DNA of 64,000 bases from positions 1 through 64,000 of the forward strand of contig CADBXF010000005.1 of the NCBI GenBank assembly GCA_902798585.1. The letters run 5' to 3'. The position numbers and the translations under genes are program-made. The stretch comes from an uncultured Lachnospiraceae bacterium (GTDB lineage Bacteria > Bacillota > Clostridia > Lachnospirales > Lachnospiraceae). Each line of letters opens with the position of its first letter. Positions within the stretch are counted from its first letter, which is position 1. Below are positions 36,923 to 45,469 of this stretch, piece after piece. The notes beneath the pieces are model-generated. The model saw nothing but the letters and a program-made list of their open reading frames with translations. It was not told the DNA's origin and ran no database searches.

Positions 36923-37429
36923 TCACTCTTCCGCTTCTTTGCAGAATAATACCGTTCCCGCGACGAAAACCACCACCGCGACGATATATACATAAAATCC
37001 CAGGCCCATGGAGTAGCGGAAAATGCTGTCGTTCTCCATAATCTCCGGGTGGGACCCAGCGAACAAAACCTCCGACTCGCGGGCATTGGTCACGCAAAAT
37101 ACAAAATTAATCACCCAGTATACGCAGCAGGCAATCAGCAGGCTTCCGTATTGCTTCCAGATTCCCGCAACCGCCAGCAGGCAGAACACAAGGAAAAGAT
37201 ATTTGTTTAAAAATCCGATCTGCGATACCTCGCAGACATCCCATGACGTAAAAACAGAACTTCTCGCGCCGTTGGCGCCCGGTCTCGTCGTCACATAGGG
37301 GAGAAATACCGACGCAACAATACCGGCAATACCGGCAATCGTGAGCGGCATGCCGAGGTTCTTAATGCCTTCTCCCTTGGGAATTTCCACATTGCGAATG
37401 ACGATCGGCTCTTCGTTAAAGTAATCCAT
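36923..37429 (-). CDS. Small four-segment membrane protein, unknown function
   Basis: 168 aa, four predicted membrane segments (near residues 25-46, 74-92, 95-113 and 140-162) with a loop containing FTSWDVCEVSQIGFL between the first two. GAGGAGGAG precedes the ATG. Resembles the many unassigned membrane proteins of Lachnospiraceae; I do not recognise a family. The 200 bases between it and the GH127 gene hold no further gene. Confidence 0.7.
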   Translation of the reverse strand: MDYFNEEPIVIRNVEIPKGEGIKNLGMPLTIAGIAGIVASVFLPYVTTRPGANGARSSVFTSWDVCEVSQIGFLNKYLFLVFCLLAVAGIWKQYGSLLIACCVYWVINFVFCVTNARESEVLFAGSHPEIMENDSIFRYSMGLGFYVYIVAVVVFVAGTVLFCKEAEE

Positions 37430-37629
37430 ACACTCTCCTCCTCGAAGCCAACGGGGCTTCGACCTCTCTCAAACCAATTCACCGCATCGTGTATGTAAGC
37501 AACACTTACCACAACATATAGCATTTTTTCGCCGCAAAGTCAAGCGTTTTTGTGTTTTTACATAGTATTTGTCTTTTCCCGGCTTTTTTTGCACATTTTT
37601 TGTTTTTTACCGCCGGAAAATGCCGCGTA

Positions 37630-39483
37630 TCAGCGGTCAATCAGCGGAAAATAAACCTGATACCGCTCATAGCCGATCTTATACAGGGGAAGGAATCGCG
37701 TGCCGATCATCTGATTCCGCGTCTTGAATTCGTCGTTCCAGGTTCCCCATTCTCTCTCGTTGTCGTGCACCAACAGTTCAGCCGCGTCGCGGTGAGCATT
37801 GCACACAAGCGCCCTCTCCTCGCTGCTTAAGCCTGCCAGAACGCAGGGACCGTATGCAAAGGCGACCGTATTTTCCGCACCACTCAACGGAATCGAATAT
37901 ACCGACAGAGGCATCTTCAGTGCAATCGTGTCGCCGTCGAGCCACAGCTTCTGCACGATGACGAAATCGTTCTGGCGGTCAATGACCGTTCGCTTGTCCG
38001 CAGCTACGGAAATGTCGCCGTTCGACCAATCGGGGATTCGAAGCACAAGCCGCATATTGACCGGCTCGTCCGTATGCACCGTAAACTCCTGCACCCACAG
38101 ATCGGGATGAGTTCTGTAAACACGCGTATTTTCCGACAGCGCCTGAACGGACGCGGCATCTCCTGCCGCCTGAATGCTTCCGCTGAGCGTATTTCTGCGC
38201 TGCGTCACCGTAACCTTTACGCCGTCAATCTCCGTCGTAACCTCGGAATCCGCATAGATTCCGACATACAGAAGATCCCGATCCTGATACCAGAGATAGC
38301 GGTTCAAGGCGGCATTTGCCTGAACAAGCGTCCCGTGGCAACAGAAGAAATCGTTGAATTTGCTCGCCCATCCCTTCTTCGCACCGGCGCGAAGCGGAAG
38401 GTAGTATGTAATCAGGCCCTCGCCCGGCGTATCCTCTCCGTTCCGGTTTGCCCCCTCAAAATATCCCTGCGCAAGAATTCCGTTCCAGAGATTGCGCTCG
38501 ATATACGAGAGCACGGACACATCACCGGTCTGTCGGAACACGAAATCGGCGAGACGCATCATGTTGTACACCGTGCAGTGCTCCTGGTTCCGATCCCCTA
38601 GCCGCGAGCCCATGGCGTTTTGCGGCGTCCAAATCTCGCCGAGCGTCTGTCCGCCCGTGGCAAATGCCCCTCTTGTGACAACCGCTGCCTTCCAGTAGGC
38701 GAGCGCAACATCACGGTACTGTGTATCGCCTGTAACCTCATAGACTCTCGCTGCGCCGAGCACCTCGGGAATCGTCGTGTTCGCATGCATGTTCGTCAGG
38801 ACATCCACGCCCGCAAGCAACGGTTCGAACAGACGGTTTCTGGTGTACCGCGCAATCAGCTTGCGGTATTTTTCGTTGCCCGTTGCCTCCAGAAGATCCG
38901 CCCAGATCTCCAGCATTCCGCCGGTCTCGAAATCGAGGATGTCGTCCATCTCCTCGCGGGATTTGTCGTCGGTATAGCGCACGAACCAGTCCGCAAACCG
39001 GTCCGCCACGGCAAGCGCCTCCTCATTGCCGGCCATGCGGTACATATCGACGAGGCCCATGAAGGTCTTGTGCACGGTGTAATGCGGCGCCCAAACCTGC
39101 TTTCCGCGTGCAATCCATGCAAAATACTTCTCCGGAATCGAGGCTGCCCACTCCCCGCCGTTCTCCGTCTGGCAGACTGCAAGCTCATGGACAATCGCAT
39201 CGGCCTTCGCCTTCAGCTCCGCATCGCCGGTCTCCGCATAACGCATCGCGCAGGCGCTTAAGAAATGCCCCGTAAAATGTCCCCGCAGCTGGCACGAAGG
39301 GTCCTCCCATCCGCGGTGCGCCATCGCCTTGGCACCGAAGTTCTGCGCAAGCCCCGCCTCCTGATAGTAATTCTGCAGCAACCCGGCGTTCGTAAGCTCC
39401 GTCAGATAAGCGCGGTTTCGAAGCTCCCTTGAAAGGAACAAACCGTCCGTCAGTTTACAATTCCGCCCGTTAATCGCCTTCAT
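37630..39483 (-). CDS. GH127/DUF1680 beta-L-arabinofuranosidase-like enzyme
   Basis: 617 aa, (alpha/alpha)6-barrel family. The zinc-cysteine catalytic set known from HypBA1 is present: Glu301-His302-Cys303 in QEHCTVYN and Cys381-Cys382 in FFCCHGT. No signal peptide. It probably removes beta-L-arabinofuranose or related residues from imported oligosaccharides. GGGAGG lies five bases before the ATG. A NUDIX gene ends 30 bases upstream, so they may be cotranscribed. Confidence 0.88.
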   Translation of the reverse strand: MKAINGRNCKLTDGLFLSRELRNRAYLTELTNAGLLQNYYQEAGLAQNFGAKAMAHRGWEDPSCQLRGHFTGHFLSACAMRYAETGDAELKAKADAIVHELAVCQTENGGEWAASIPEKYFAWIARGKQVWAPHYTVHKTFMGLVDMYRMAGNEEALAVADRFADWFVRYTDDKSREEMDDILDFETGGMLEIWADLLEATGNEKYRKLIARYTRNRLFEPLLAGVDVLTNMHANTTIPEVLGAARVYEVTGDTQYRDVALAYWKAAVVTRGAFATGGQTLGEIWTPQNAMGSRLGDRNQEHCTVYNMMRLADFVFRQTGDVSVLSYIERNLWNGILAQGYFEGANRNGEDTPGEGLITYYLPLRAGAKKGWASKFNDFFCCHGTLVQANAALNRYLWYQDRDLLYVGIYADSEVTTEIDGVKVTVTQRRNTLSGSIQAAGDAASVQALSENTRVYRTHPDLWVQEFTVHTDEPVNMRLVLRIPDWSNGDISVAADKRTVIDRQNDFVIVQKLWLDGDTIALKMPLSVYSIPLSGAENTVAFAYGPCVLAGLSSEERALVCNAHRDAAELLVHDNEREWGTWNDEFKTRNQMIGTRFLPLYKIGYERYQVYFPLIDR

Positions 39484-39513
39484 ACCGGACCTCCCGATTC
39501 TGTTTGTTTTGAA

Positions 39514-40245
39514 TCATCCTTTTACGCTTAGACGCGACCCCGCGTATTTCCGCAGAAAATAGCCCAAAACCGCCCAAGTCGCGAGCGAGAAGAAATTCCC
39601 GTAGCGGTCGCGCCCCGTGGAAAACAGCCGCTCCGCCTCCGTCTCGTCGACCATCTCGAAGCCCGCGAAAAGCTCTGTCCCGACGCACCCGTCCTGGGAT
39701 ACCTCGGCGAGATCGTCCACGCGGATTTCGGCACACAGAAACGCGTTGCTCTCATCGGTCATTCCCGGCGTCGACAGGGCGCACGGATTGATTACCGTCA
39801 CCGTGTCCGTCGGCTTCACGATCAGCCCGCATTCCTCGTGAATCTCGCGGATTGCGGCGGTCACAAGCGGAGCCTCCGCGTCCCGGTCCTCGGGATCGAT
39901 CAGCCCTGCCACCGGGCTCAACAGATACTGTCCGACCGGATACCGGTACTCATAGTTGAGAAGCAGACGCGGCTTCCCGTCCGGCAAAATCACAACGACC
40001 GCAATCGTCACGGCATCGGGCAGCATCGCGCGAAACTCCTCGTCCGACTTGAGCGCAACGAGATCCTCCCGCACCCTCCTTGAGGCATCGCAGTAATGCT
40101 TTCCCTCCGCATAGCGAAGGTCGTACAGCCGGACATATTTTGCGTCGCAAAGCGTGTCCACCTCATCCTTTGTATATCGCGGCTTGTCCGTCCGCGGGTC
40201 AGTCTCGTACATTGTCATATCGACTGCCTTCTCTCTGTCTACCAT
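39514..40245 (-). CDS. NUDIX hydrolase, ADP-sugar pyrophosphatase-like
   Basis: 243 aa from ATG 40245 (AGGAG six bases upstream). The catalytic core is seen as SPVAGLIDPEDRD...AAIREIHEECGL: the REIHEECG helix fits the box, with a longer-than-usual stretch before it. An N-terminal ~65-residue extension precedes the fold. Likely hydrolyses ADP-ribose or nucleotide sugars. It lies between another NUDIX gene and the GH127 gene. Confidence 0.82.
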   Translation of the reverse strand: MVDREKAVDMTMYETDPRTDKPRYTKDEVDTLCDAKYVRLYDLRYAEGKHYCDASRRVREDLVALKSDEEFRAMLPDAVTIAVVVILPDGKPRLLLNYEYRYPVGQYLLSPVAGLIDPEDRDAEAPLVTAAIREIHEECGLIVKPTDTVTVINPCALSTPGMTDESNAFLCAEIRVDDLAEVSQDGCVGTELFAGFEMVDETEAERLFSTGRDRYGNFFSLATWAVLGYFLRKYAGSRLSVKG

Positions 40246-40310
40246 GGTCTTCTCCTTCTGCTCCCAACGGTTACTTCTGGCGTTTCTGCGGCCTTTTTCC
40301 GGCGGCCGAC

Positions 40311-40895
40311 TCATCCGTTCCTCTTCTCTTCCGCAGCCTCTGCAAGCCTCGTATGGCGAAGGTACAATGCGATTCCCGTCCCGACGAAAGAATTGCAGAA
40401 TTCCCCGCTTCCGAACGACGCAATCACCTCGTCAACCGGCAGCTCCACGGGCTCCAGATACTCATCCTCGTCGGTGTGAAGCTCGTTCGTCGGCGTCAAA
40501 TCCTCTGCCAGCACAAATGTGATGGTATTGTCGTAAATCGCGGGATTCGGGTTACAACGCCCGATTACCGTAATCCTGCCGGCGCGGTATCCGGTCTCCT
40601 CGAAAAGCTCCCTCGCGGCGCCGCTCTCCGGCGTCTCATCCCGCTCCTGAACTCCGCCCGGAAACTCCACGGTGATGCCTTCCATCCCATGGCGCCACTG
40701 GCGAACCATCACGAATTTACCGTCGCGCACCGGAACCGCAATCACCCAGTCCTTCGTCTTTATGGAGACATAGCGCCCGTTCAGTCCGTCCGGGGCGACC
40801 TCCTCCTTCTCCACAAAATCCATGATTCTGTGATGCAAAATGGTTTTCTCCGAAAGCACCTTCCAGCAAAGCGCCTCGTCTGACTCCCGACTCAT
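40311..40895 (-). CDS. NUDIX hydrolase, ADP-ribose pyrophosphatase-like
   Basis: 194 aa. ATG 40895 has AGGAGG eight bases upstream, which excludes the GTG at 40904. NUDIX box: FPGGVQERDETPESGAAREL then FEETGY (G-x5-E-x7-R-E-x2-E-E-x-G). The NPAIYDNTITFVLAEDL segment after the box fits NudF-like ADP-ribose pyrophosphatases. Second of two neighbouring NUDIX genes. Confidence 0.88.
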   Translation of the reverse strand: MSRESDEALCWKVLSEKTILHHRIMDFVEKEEVAPDGLNGRYVSIKTKDWVIAVPVRDGKFVMVRQWRHGMEGITVEFPGGVQERDETPESGAARELFEETGYRAGRITVIGRCNPNPAIYDNTITFVLAEDLTPTNELHTDEDEYLEPVELPVDEVIASFGSGEFCNSFVGTGIALYLRHTRLAEAAEEKRNG

Positions 40896-40928
40896 GTCTG
40901 TCACCTCCTGATTGGCAAGCGCCCGGGC

Positions 40929-41537
40929 TCAGTAAACACGGCGGTTCACATACTCCGACCACACGCTGCCGTCGTCATTGATTGAAAATTTCGAGACGGA
41001 GCCGCTTCTTCCGCTCATGCGGAAGCGCCCGCGGTCCTCGACCTTCCTGCCCATAAACATATCCTGCAGAAAGCTGAGCGCACATCCGTGGGATACAACG
41101 AGAATATTTTCCGCCGGACAGGTAAGAAGCTCGAGATAGAACGGATGCAGTCTCTCCCACAGATCACGATCCGATTCCGCATCCGGAAACGGTCGGTAAT
41201 CCGGGTCGAAGACTGCGGGTCTCGGCGCCTGGTTCGCACGGTACCAATCATAGGGCATGCCGTTGCCGGCGCCGGCGTTCACCTCGCGGATATCGTCGCG
41301 GGGAATCGGCGTAATTCCGAGCGAGAGATTGATTCCCTCCGCCGTCTGCCACGCACGCTTAAGCGTCGAGACGAACATTGTCCAGGTGTTGTCGCAACCG
41401 TTCTCCGCAAGCCATCTGCCGATAATCGCCGCCTGTTCGCGCCCGCGCTCCGTCAGATCCCAGTCGCCCCATGCGCCCGCGTGGCCGTTTGTGTGGTGGA
41501 CGGATTCCGTGTGCTGTACCATAAGAACTGTCTTCAT
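40929..41537 (-). CDS. Histidine phosphatase family protein
   Basis: 202 aa, phosphoglycerate-mutase-like fold. The catalytic histidine is in VLMVQHTES at about residue 9; the usual preceding arginine (RHG) is glutamine here, a variant shared by a group that continues HH-x-N-G. Other active-site residues appear in DWDLTERGREQA and in ILVVSHGCALSF. Acts on phosphomonoesters; substrate unknown. GGGGGG precedes the ATG and palindrome copy B lies just upstream. Confidence 0.85.
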   Translation of the reverse strand: MKTVLMVQHTESVHHTNGHAGAWGDWDLTERGREQAAIIGRWLAENGCDNTWTMFVSTLKRAWQTAEGINLSLGITPIPRDDIREVNAGAGNGMPYDWYRANQAPRPAVFDPDYRPFPDAESDRDLWERLHPFYLELLTCPAENILVVSHGCALSFLQDMFMGRKVEDRGRFRMSGRSGSVSKFSINDDGSVWSEYVNRRVY

Positions 41538-41568
41538 ACTTATCCCCCCTTGAAGTCAGTGACTTTTT

Positions 41569-41592
41569 GCCGTTCTACTTGCGTAGAACGGC
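41569..41592. promoter_or_regulatory. Palindrome GTTCTAC-N4-GTAGAAC, copy B
   Basis: Perfect 10-bp inverted repeat (GCCGTTCTAC with its complement, loop TTGC), 32-55 bases upstream of the histidine phosphatase start codon. Same core as copies at 15672 and 44272. Confidence 0.6.
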
Positions 41593-41734
41593 GCTGTTTC
41601 CCCACCGCCGCCGTCCGCCGCGGAGCCGTGTTTTCGCACCGTGCCGCAGCAAGGACATCCGCGGTTTCTCCGGACAGTTGCTGTATGCTTCATTATACCA
41701 CAAGAGATGGACTCTGTCACACTCATTTTCACGC

Positions 41735-41767
41735 AAAAGAGACTGCCGTCACCATCGACGACAGTCT
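41735..41767 (-). terminator. Terminator after the AraC/GyrI-like regulator gene
   Basis: 11-bp stem with one mismatch (AGACTGCCGTC at 41740-41750 with its partner at 41757-41767), followed on the minus strand by CTTTTGCG. Confidence 0.7.
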
Positions 41768-41794
41768 CTGCATCCGGCCACCGCCGGCTCATGC

Positions 41795-42685
41795 TCAAAT
41801 CTTTTTTACGGGGCGGAGAACCTGATAGCCGAGTTTCTCCGGATTGTGTCTCTGATAATCGGGGCAGCTTTCCTCGTTCCAGGCAAATCCGAGCGCTGCA
41901 GGGTCAAAATTCCGCGCAAGCTTCTCCACAGCCGGCATGACATCGACATTTTCCGCCATATAGTCAAAGGCCGGGTAGGAGAACACCAAGTAGTAGCTCC
42001 CCGGAATCTCGCGAAGTTCAAAGCCCTCCGGAACCGGACCGTCGTAGTCAAGCGGCACGCCCGTTCCGTAAAAATATGTGCGCTTCCCGTCCGCAACTTT
42101 CCATCCCGCGGTGTGCGGTGTCACAATCGGGTCCGCCGATTTTTCCATACTGGTCACATATCCGCAGACGGTATCGCAGTCGTGATACTTCCAGAAATCG
42201 CAGTAATTTTCCGCTCTTTCCTCCCAGATTCCGAGATATTTATGCGCCGGAACAAACTCTGTATGAACGCCCAATCTTGCTTCTTCCATCTTCTTAATCC
42301 TTTCTGTCTGTGTGATGTCGGGAAACAGAACATTTTTCTTCGGCAGAAGCGGTATCGGAATCGGTCTCCGTCGGTATGCAGCCGGTGTACATCCGAACTG
42401 CTCTTTGAACAATCTGGTCAGCGCCTCCTGGGAAGAGTAGCCGTTCTTCACGGCGATATCCAGTATGCGCTCCTCCGTGTCCCGAATTTCCTCCGCGGCG
42501 CGGGCCAGGCGCCTTCCGGACGCATACGATTTCATGGTCATCCCGGTCACATCGTGAAACACCACGGAACAATACCACGGCGAGTACCCAATCTCGTCAG
42601 ACAGGTCCTCCAAAATCCTGTTCCGGTCCGGATGCAACTCCATCCATTCAATCATCTGCTGAACAACTTCCGCCCATTCTTTCAT
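41795..42685 (-). CDS. AraC-family regulator with GyrI-like effector domain
   Basis: 296 aa. Residues ~1-108 form the two AraC helix-turn-helix motifs (ILEDLSDEIGYSPWYCSVVF and ILDIAVKNGYSSQEALTRLF). Residues ~130-296 are a GyrI/SHS2-like small-molecule domain (VPAHKYLGIWEERAE, VPEGFELREIPGSYYLVFSY). This is the Rob/SoxS-like arrangement used to sense multiple drugs. ATG 42685 has AGGAGG eight bases upstream. Targets not evident; the neighbouring enzymes are candidates. Confidence 0.88.
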   Translation of the reverse strand: MKEWAEVVQQMIEWMELHPDRNRILEDLSDEIGYSPWYCSVVFHDVTGMTMKSYASGRRLARAAEEIRDTEERILDIAVKNGYSSQEALTRLFKEQFGCTPAAYRRRPIPIPLLPKKNVLFPDITQTERIKKMEEARLGVHTEFVPAHKYLGIWEERAENYCDFWKYHDCDTVCGYVTSMEKSADPIVTPHTAGWKVADGKRTYFYGTGVPLDYDGPVPEGFELREIPGSYYLVFSYPAFDYMAENVDVMPAVEKLARNFDPAALGFAWNEESCPDYQRHNPEKLGYQVLRPVKKI

Positions 42686-42754
42686 CTCTTCCACCTCCTG
42701 CACGATGAGCATATCACACTCGCAGTCCGGTATTCTTGATGTTTTTTGCGGATT

Positions 42755-43255
42755 TCACGCAAAATGGTATTCCATCTCGATGCACTCCCAGTTTCCGAGG
42801 GGCAATGCACAGTTCTTCCGGTCAAACTCCCGGAATCCTGCGGCCTGATAGCAATATCTCGCCCGGTCATTGTTCGCAAACACGCCGAGCGTAACTCTCG
42901 TCGCCTGCAGGCGCTCCTTTGCGTATGCAAGTCCGAGCGCAAGCATCTGCTTTCCGAGCCCCCTGCCGCGGATTTCAGGGTCAACGACAATGAATCCGAA
43001 GCGGTAAACGGTCGCATCCTCATGCCCGGGATGACGGATGATGAAATGTCCGACGGGCTTGCCCTGCTCATCGGTCATAACAAGCGGAAAATAATTCCCC
43101 TCCGCCGCGCGCGGTGCATAATACGCCTCCATGTCCTCCGCCTGCAGCGGAAACTTATTGAACTGGTCCGCCGACCAGCGGTACAGCTCCTCCTCGCTGC
43201 GAACCCACGAACAGATGATTTTCGCGTCCTCTTTCGTATAAGCTCTCAATTGCAT
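42755..43255 (-). CDS. GNAT family N-acetyltransferase
   Basis: 166 aa. CoA motif RGRGLGKQMLALG, with FGFIVVDPEI before it and NNDRARYCYQAAGF after it. AGGAGGGG precedes the ATG; its first ten bases overlap the 3' end of the PHP gene upstream, so translation is coupled. Related to ribosomal-protein or aminoglycoside-type N-acetyltransferases; acceptor unknown. Confidence 0.87.
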   Translation of the reverse strand: MQLRAYTKEDAKIICSWVRSEEELYRWSADQFNKFPLQAEDMEAYYAPRAAEGNYFPLVMTDEQGKPVGHFIIRHPGHEDATVYRFGFIVVDPEIRGRGLGKQMLALGLAYAKERLQATRVTLGVFANNDRARYCYQAAGFREFDRKNCALPLGNWECIEMEYHFA

Positions 43256-44061
43256 AGCTTCTCCCCTCCTGCTGCGGCGGCCGCTTCGCCGAGCTCCTTA
43301 ATCATATAACCCACATCCTCCGGACGATGTGCGTCCGACGAGGTGACAATCCTAACATTGTGCCTTGCCAAAGCCCGCAAAAGCCCGGGGTTCATGCCGA
43401 GCTCTCCGGCCTCCGGACATCTGCGGTATGCGCCGCTGTTGTGGTCTGCGTACATGCCGGCCTCAGCAAGCGCTGCGGCCAGCCTTTCGTAGTATTCCGC
43501 AAGCGAAAACGACGGCCGGTGCCCGAACAGTTTGATGTGGTCCGGATGCCCGATTCCCGTGAACAGTCCGCTCTTTGCAAGAGAAAGGGAATCCTCGAAA
43601 TAAGTCCGGAAGATTGCATCCACATCCAGACCTTCCCAATGCTCTGCCGTGTGGTCAAACGCAAAATTCCCCGCGAAATGCACGCTTCCCAGAAGGAAAT
43701 CAAAGCCCCTGTCCTTCGTAAGCTCCGCCGTGAGAGCCTCGAAATCCCTGAAGTAGCACACCTCAAGCCCGAACAGAATCTTCACCGGAAAATGCTCCCT
43801 CCGCACCCTCTCGATGAGCCGAAGATACTCCTCATAGTCCTTCGTTCCGCCGACCCTTTGAAACCAGGCGTCCGCGAAATCGCTGTGAGCCCGCACGGAA
43901 TCGTACATGGGTGCAAACTCCGGGAAAAGGAAATTGTGCTCCAAGAGGCGAATCTCCGTAAGTCCCGTCTCCACGGCGCGGTCAACAAAGTGCCGGATCC
44001 AGTCAAGGGAATACTCACCCCGCTCAATATGAATATGTCCGTCAATCATTCTTTTTTCCAT
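43246..44061 (-). CDS. PHP-domain phosphoesterase (histidinol-phosphatase-like)
   Basis: 271 aa. Metal ligands seen as DGHIHIERG (His9, His11), LLEHNF, GLEVCYF, GSVHFAG, GIGHPDHI, YADHNSGA and SSDAHRPEDVG, in the order expected for HisK-type PHP enzymes. Hydrolyses a phosphomonoester, possibly histidinol phosphate; no other histidine genes are near, so another substrate is likely. It begins four bases after the remnant of a carbon-nitrogen hydrolase gene. Confidence 0.85.
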   Translation of the reverse strand: MEKRMIDGHIHIERGEYSLDWIRHFVDRAVETGLTEIRLLEHNFLFPEFAPMYDSVRAHSDFADAWFQRVGGTKDYEEYLRLIERVRREHFPVKILFGLEVCYFRDFEALTAELTKDRGFDFLLGSVHFAGNFAFDHTAEHWEGLDVDAIFRTYFEDSLSLAKSGLFTGIGHPDHIKLFGHRPSFSLAEYYERLAAALAEAGMYADHNSGAYRRCPEAGELGMNPGLLRALARHNVRIVTSSDAHRPEDVGYMIKELGEAAAAAGGEKLCN

Positions 44062-44064
44062 AGC

Positions 44065-44254
44065 CTACTCCACCGTGACAATAAGCACGCCCTCGGTATC
44101 GAAGGGAAAGGGAATCAAAGCCCTGCAAAAAGGCTTCGCCGAAGCACAGAAGGTCCGCCTTTCCCTGCACTTTTCGCATCGCCCGTTCGATCCGACGGAT
44201 ATTAAATTCAATGTTTTTGTTTTCGCATCGATAGGATGCGAGTCCGATTTTCAC
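44065..44254 (-). pseudogene. Carbon-nitrogen hydrolase remnant (internal deletion)
   Basis: GTG at 44254 with GGGAGG eight bases upstream begins KIGLASYRCENKN and continues to LLCFGEAFLQGFDSLS, the N-terminal ~50 residues of a nitrilase-superfamily enzyme including its catalytic glutamate region. The frame then fails; in the next frame FDTEGVLIVTVE and TAG (44065-44067) look like the C-terminus. Some 200 residues, including the catalytic Lys and Cys, are missing. Both ends and the flanking genes are preserved. Confidence 0.75.
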
Positions 44255-44266
44255 AGTTTCACCCTC

Positions 44267-44294
44267 CCAATGTTCTACATCTGTAGAACATTGG
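44267..44294. promoter_or_regulatory. Palindrome GTTCTAC-N4-GTAGAAC, copy C
   Basis: Perfect 12-bp inverted repeat (CCAATGTTCTAC and complement, loop ATCT) abutting the ribosome binding site of the carbon-nitrogen hydrolase remnant. Longest of the three copies. Confidence 0.6.
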
Positions 44295-44303
44295 ATTGTT
44301 TTC

Positions 44304-45003
44304 CTAATGAGTCCGGTATGTTCTGTCAACCTCGTACGCCGGATACTCGTGGCTGAATCGATAGCCAAGCGTCTCCGCCAAATGTACCGAAATCGGATTG
44401 TGCGCATCCCAGCTCGGATACAGCCCTTCCGAAAGGCACTGCAAAATAAGCGCGGCGCAGCAGACTCTCGCCAAACCCTTCTGCCGCTCCTCCTTCACGG
44501 TGTCCATCCCGGAGAATCACAAAACCGCGGCCGAGCTCAAGGAACTGCTCCTTGCTCTCAAAGCAGGCGACGAAGCTTGCCGTCTCCGGGTCGGCGAGGC
44601 ACAAATCATAGAGCTCGCCGTCGATTTTCCGAAGCTCACAGCCGTCCGGAAGCGTGTTACGATACTGCTCCAAAACGGCCCGGTCAAACTTCGTATCCTT
44701 CCGAATGGCATACCGCGTAACCCGCTTGCAATCCGGGAAGCACTCCTCAAGCAAAGCGCTCCAGGCTTCATTTTCCGGAACCATGACAAAAAAGCCCGCG
44801 GGCTTTCCCATCAAAAGCTCCCGGTCGGGCTCTCCCGCGCAAAACGCAAAACACCCGACGACCGCGATTGCGGACTTCGGCGCTTCCGTATCGGTCACGA
44901 GTATCGTCCCCATGACCTTCTGCTGACAGGACCACACGCAGGTGTCCTCCCAGCCGTCGAAGATATCCCGCACCTTCGAGGTGTCTTCCAAACGATAAAT
45001 CAT
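44304..45003 (-). pseudogene. GNAT_acetyltr_2-type acetyltransferase with internal deletion
   Basis: Frame one starts at ATG 45003 (GAGGCAGG upstream) with MIYRLEDTSKV and runs through the N-terminal domain to RGFVILRDG near 44512. The C-terminal GNAT part is in another frame: DTVKEERQKGLA, then ALILQCLSEGLYPSWDAHN to the stop at 44304. In relatives ~20-25 residues of beta-strand lie between these. Deletion of that stretch changed the frame, so the acetyl-CoA domain is lost from the main product. Confidence 0.82.
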
Positions 45004-45013
45004 AATACCTGCC

Positions 45014-45469
45014 TCATCTGTGAATATATACTCTCGACAGCTCCGGTTCGCCGTCCCCCTGTGCCATGCAAAGGAACTCCCAGCCATAACGCTCGTAGAA
45101 TCCCGTGTGATTCGTCAACAGATACACAGGCGAGATGCCGTGCGCCCGCAAATCTTCCACGGCCATCGTGAGAAGTTTTCCCGCAATGCCGCGTCTGCGA
45201 TACGCCTCGTCCGTATAGACCGCGCACACATTCGGCGCCAGGTCCTTCCGGTCGTGGAAATCGTTCTCGATCACGCCGAGCCCGCCGACGAATTTCTCAC
45301 CGTCCATGCAGATATACCAGCCGTACTCCGTCTCGCCCGAGAGGTACGCTTCCATACACTCCAGATACGCTTCCTTCGGCACATCCCAGCACTCGTGAAA
45401 CCACTGAGCCGCGTCATCTGCCCGCTCCGGGATTTCCCTGAGGGTCTTATATTGCAATTCCACTATCAA
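45014..45469 (-). CDS. GNAT family N-acetyltransferase
   Basis: 151 aa. CoA motif YRRRGIAGKLLTM, preceded by NVCAVYTDEA and followed by LTNHTGFYERYGWEF. Its ATG overlaps the stop of the HAD gene upstream (ATGA), so the two are coupled. Acceptor unknown. Confidence 0.88.
   Translation of the reverse strand: MIVELQYKTLREIPERADDAAQWFHECWDVPKEAYLECMEAYLSGETEYGWYICMDGEKFVGGLGVIENDFHDRKDLAPNVCAVYTDEAYRRRGIAGKLLTMAVEDLRAHGISPVYLLTNHTGFYERYGWEFLCMAQGDGEPELSRVYIHR

Noticed and set aside
40896-40904. GTG start for the NUDIX gene at 40904 (and GTG at 4789 for the C_GCAxxG_C_C gene)
   Set aside because: In both cases the GTG overlaps the Shine-Dalgarno sequence of a better-placed ATG nine bases downstream.
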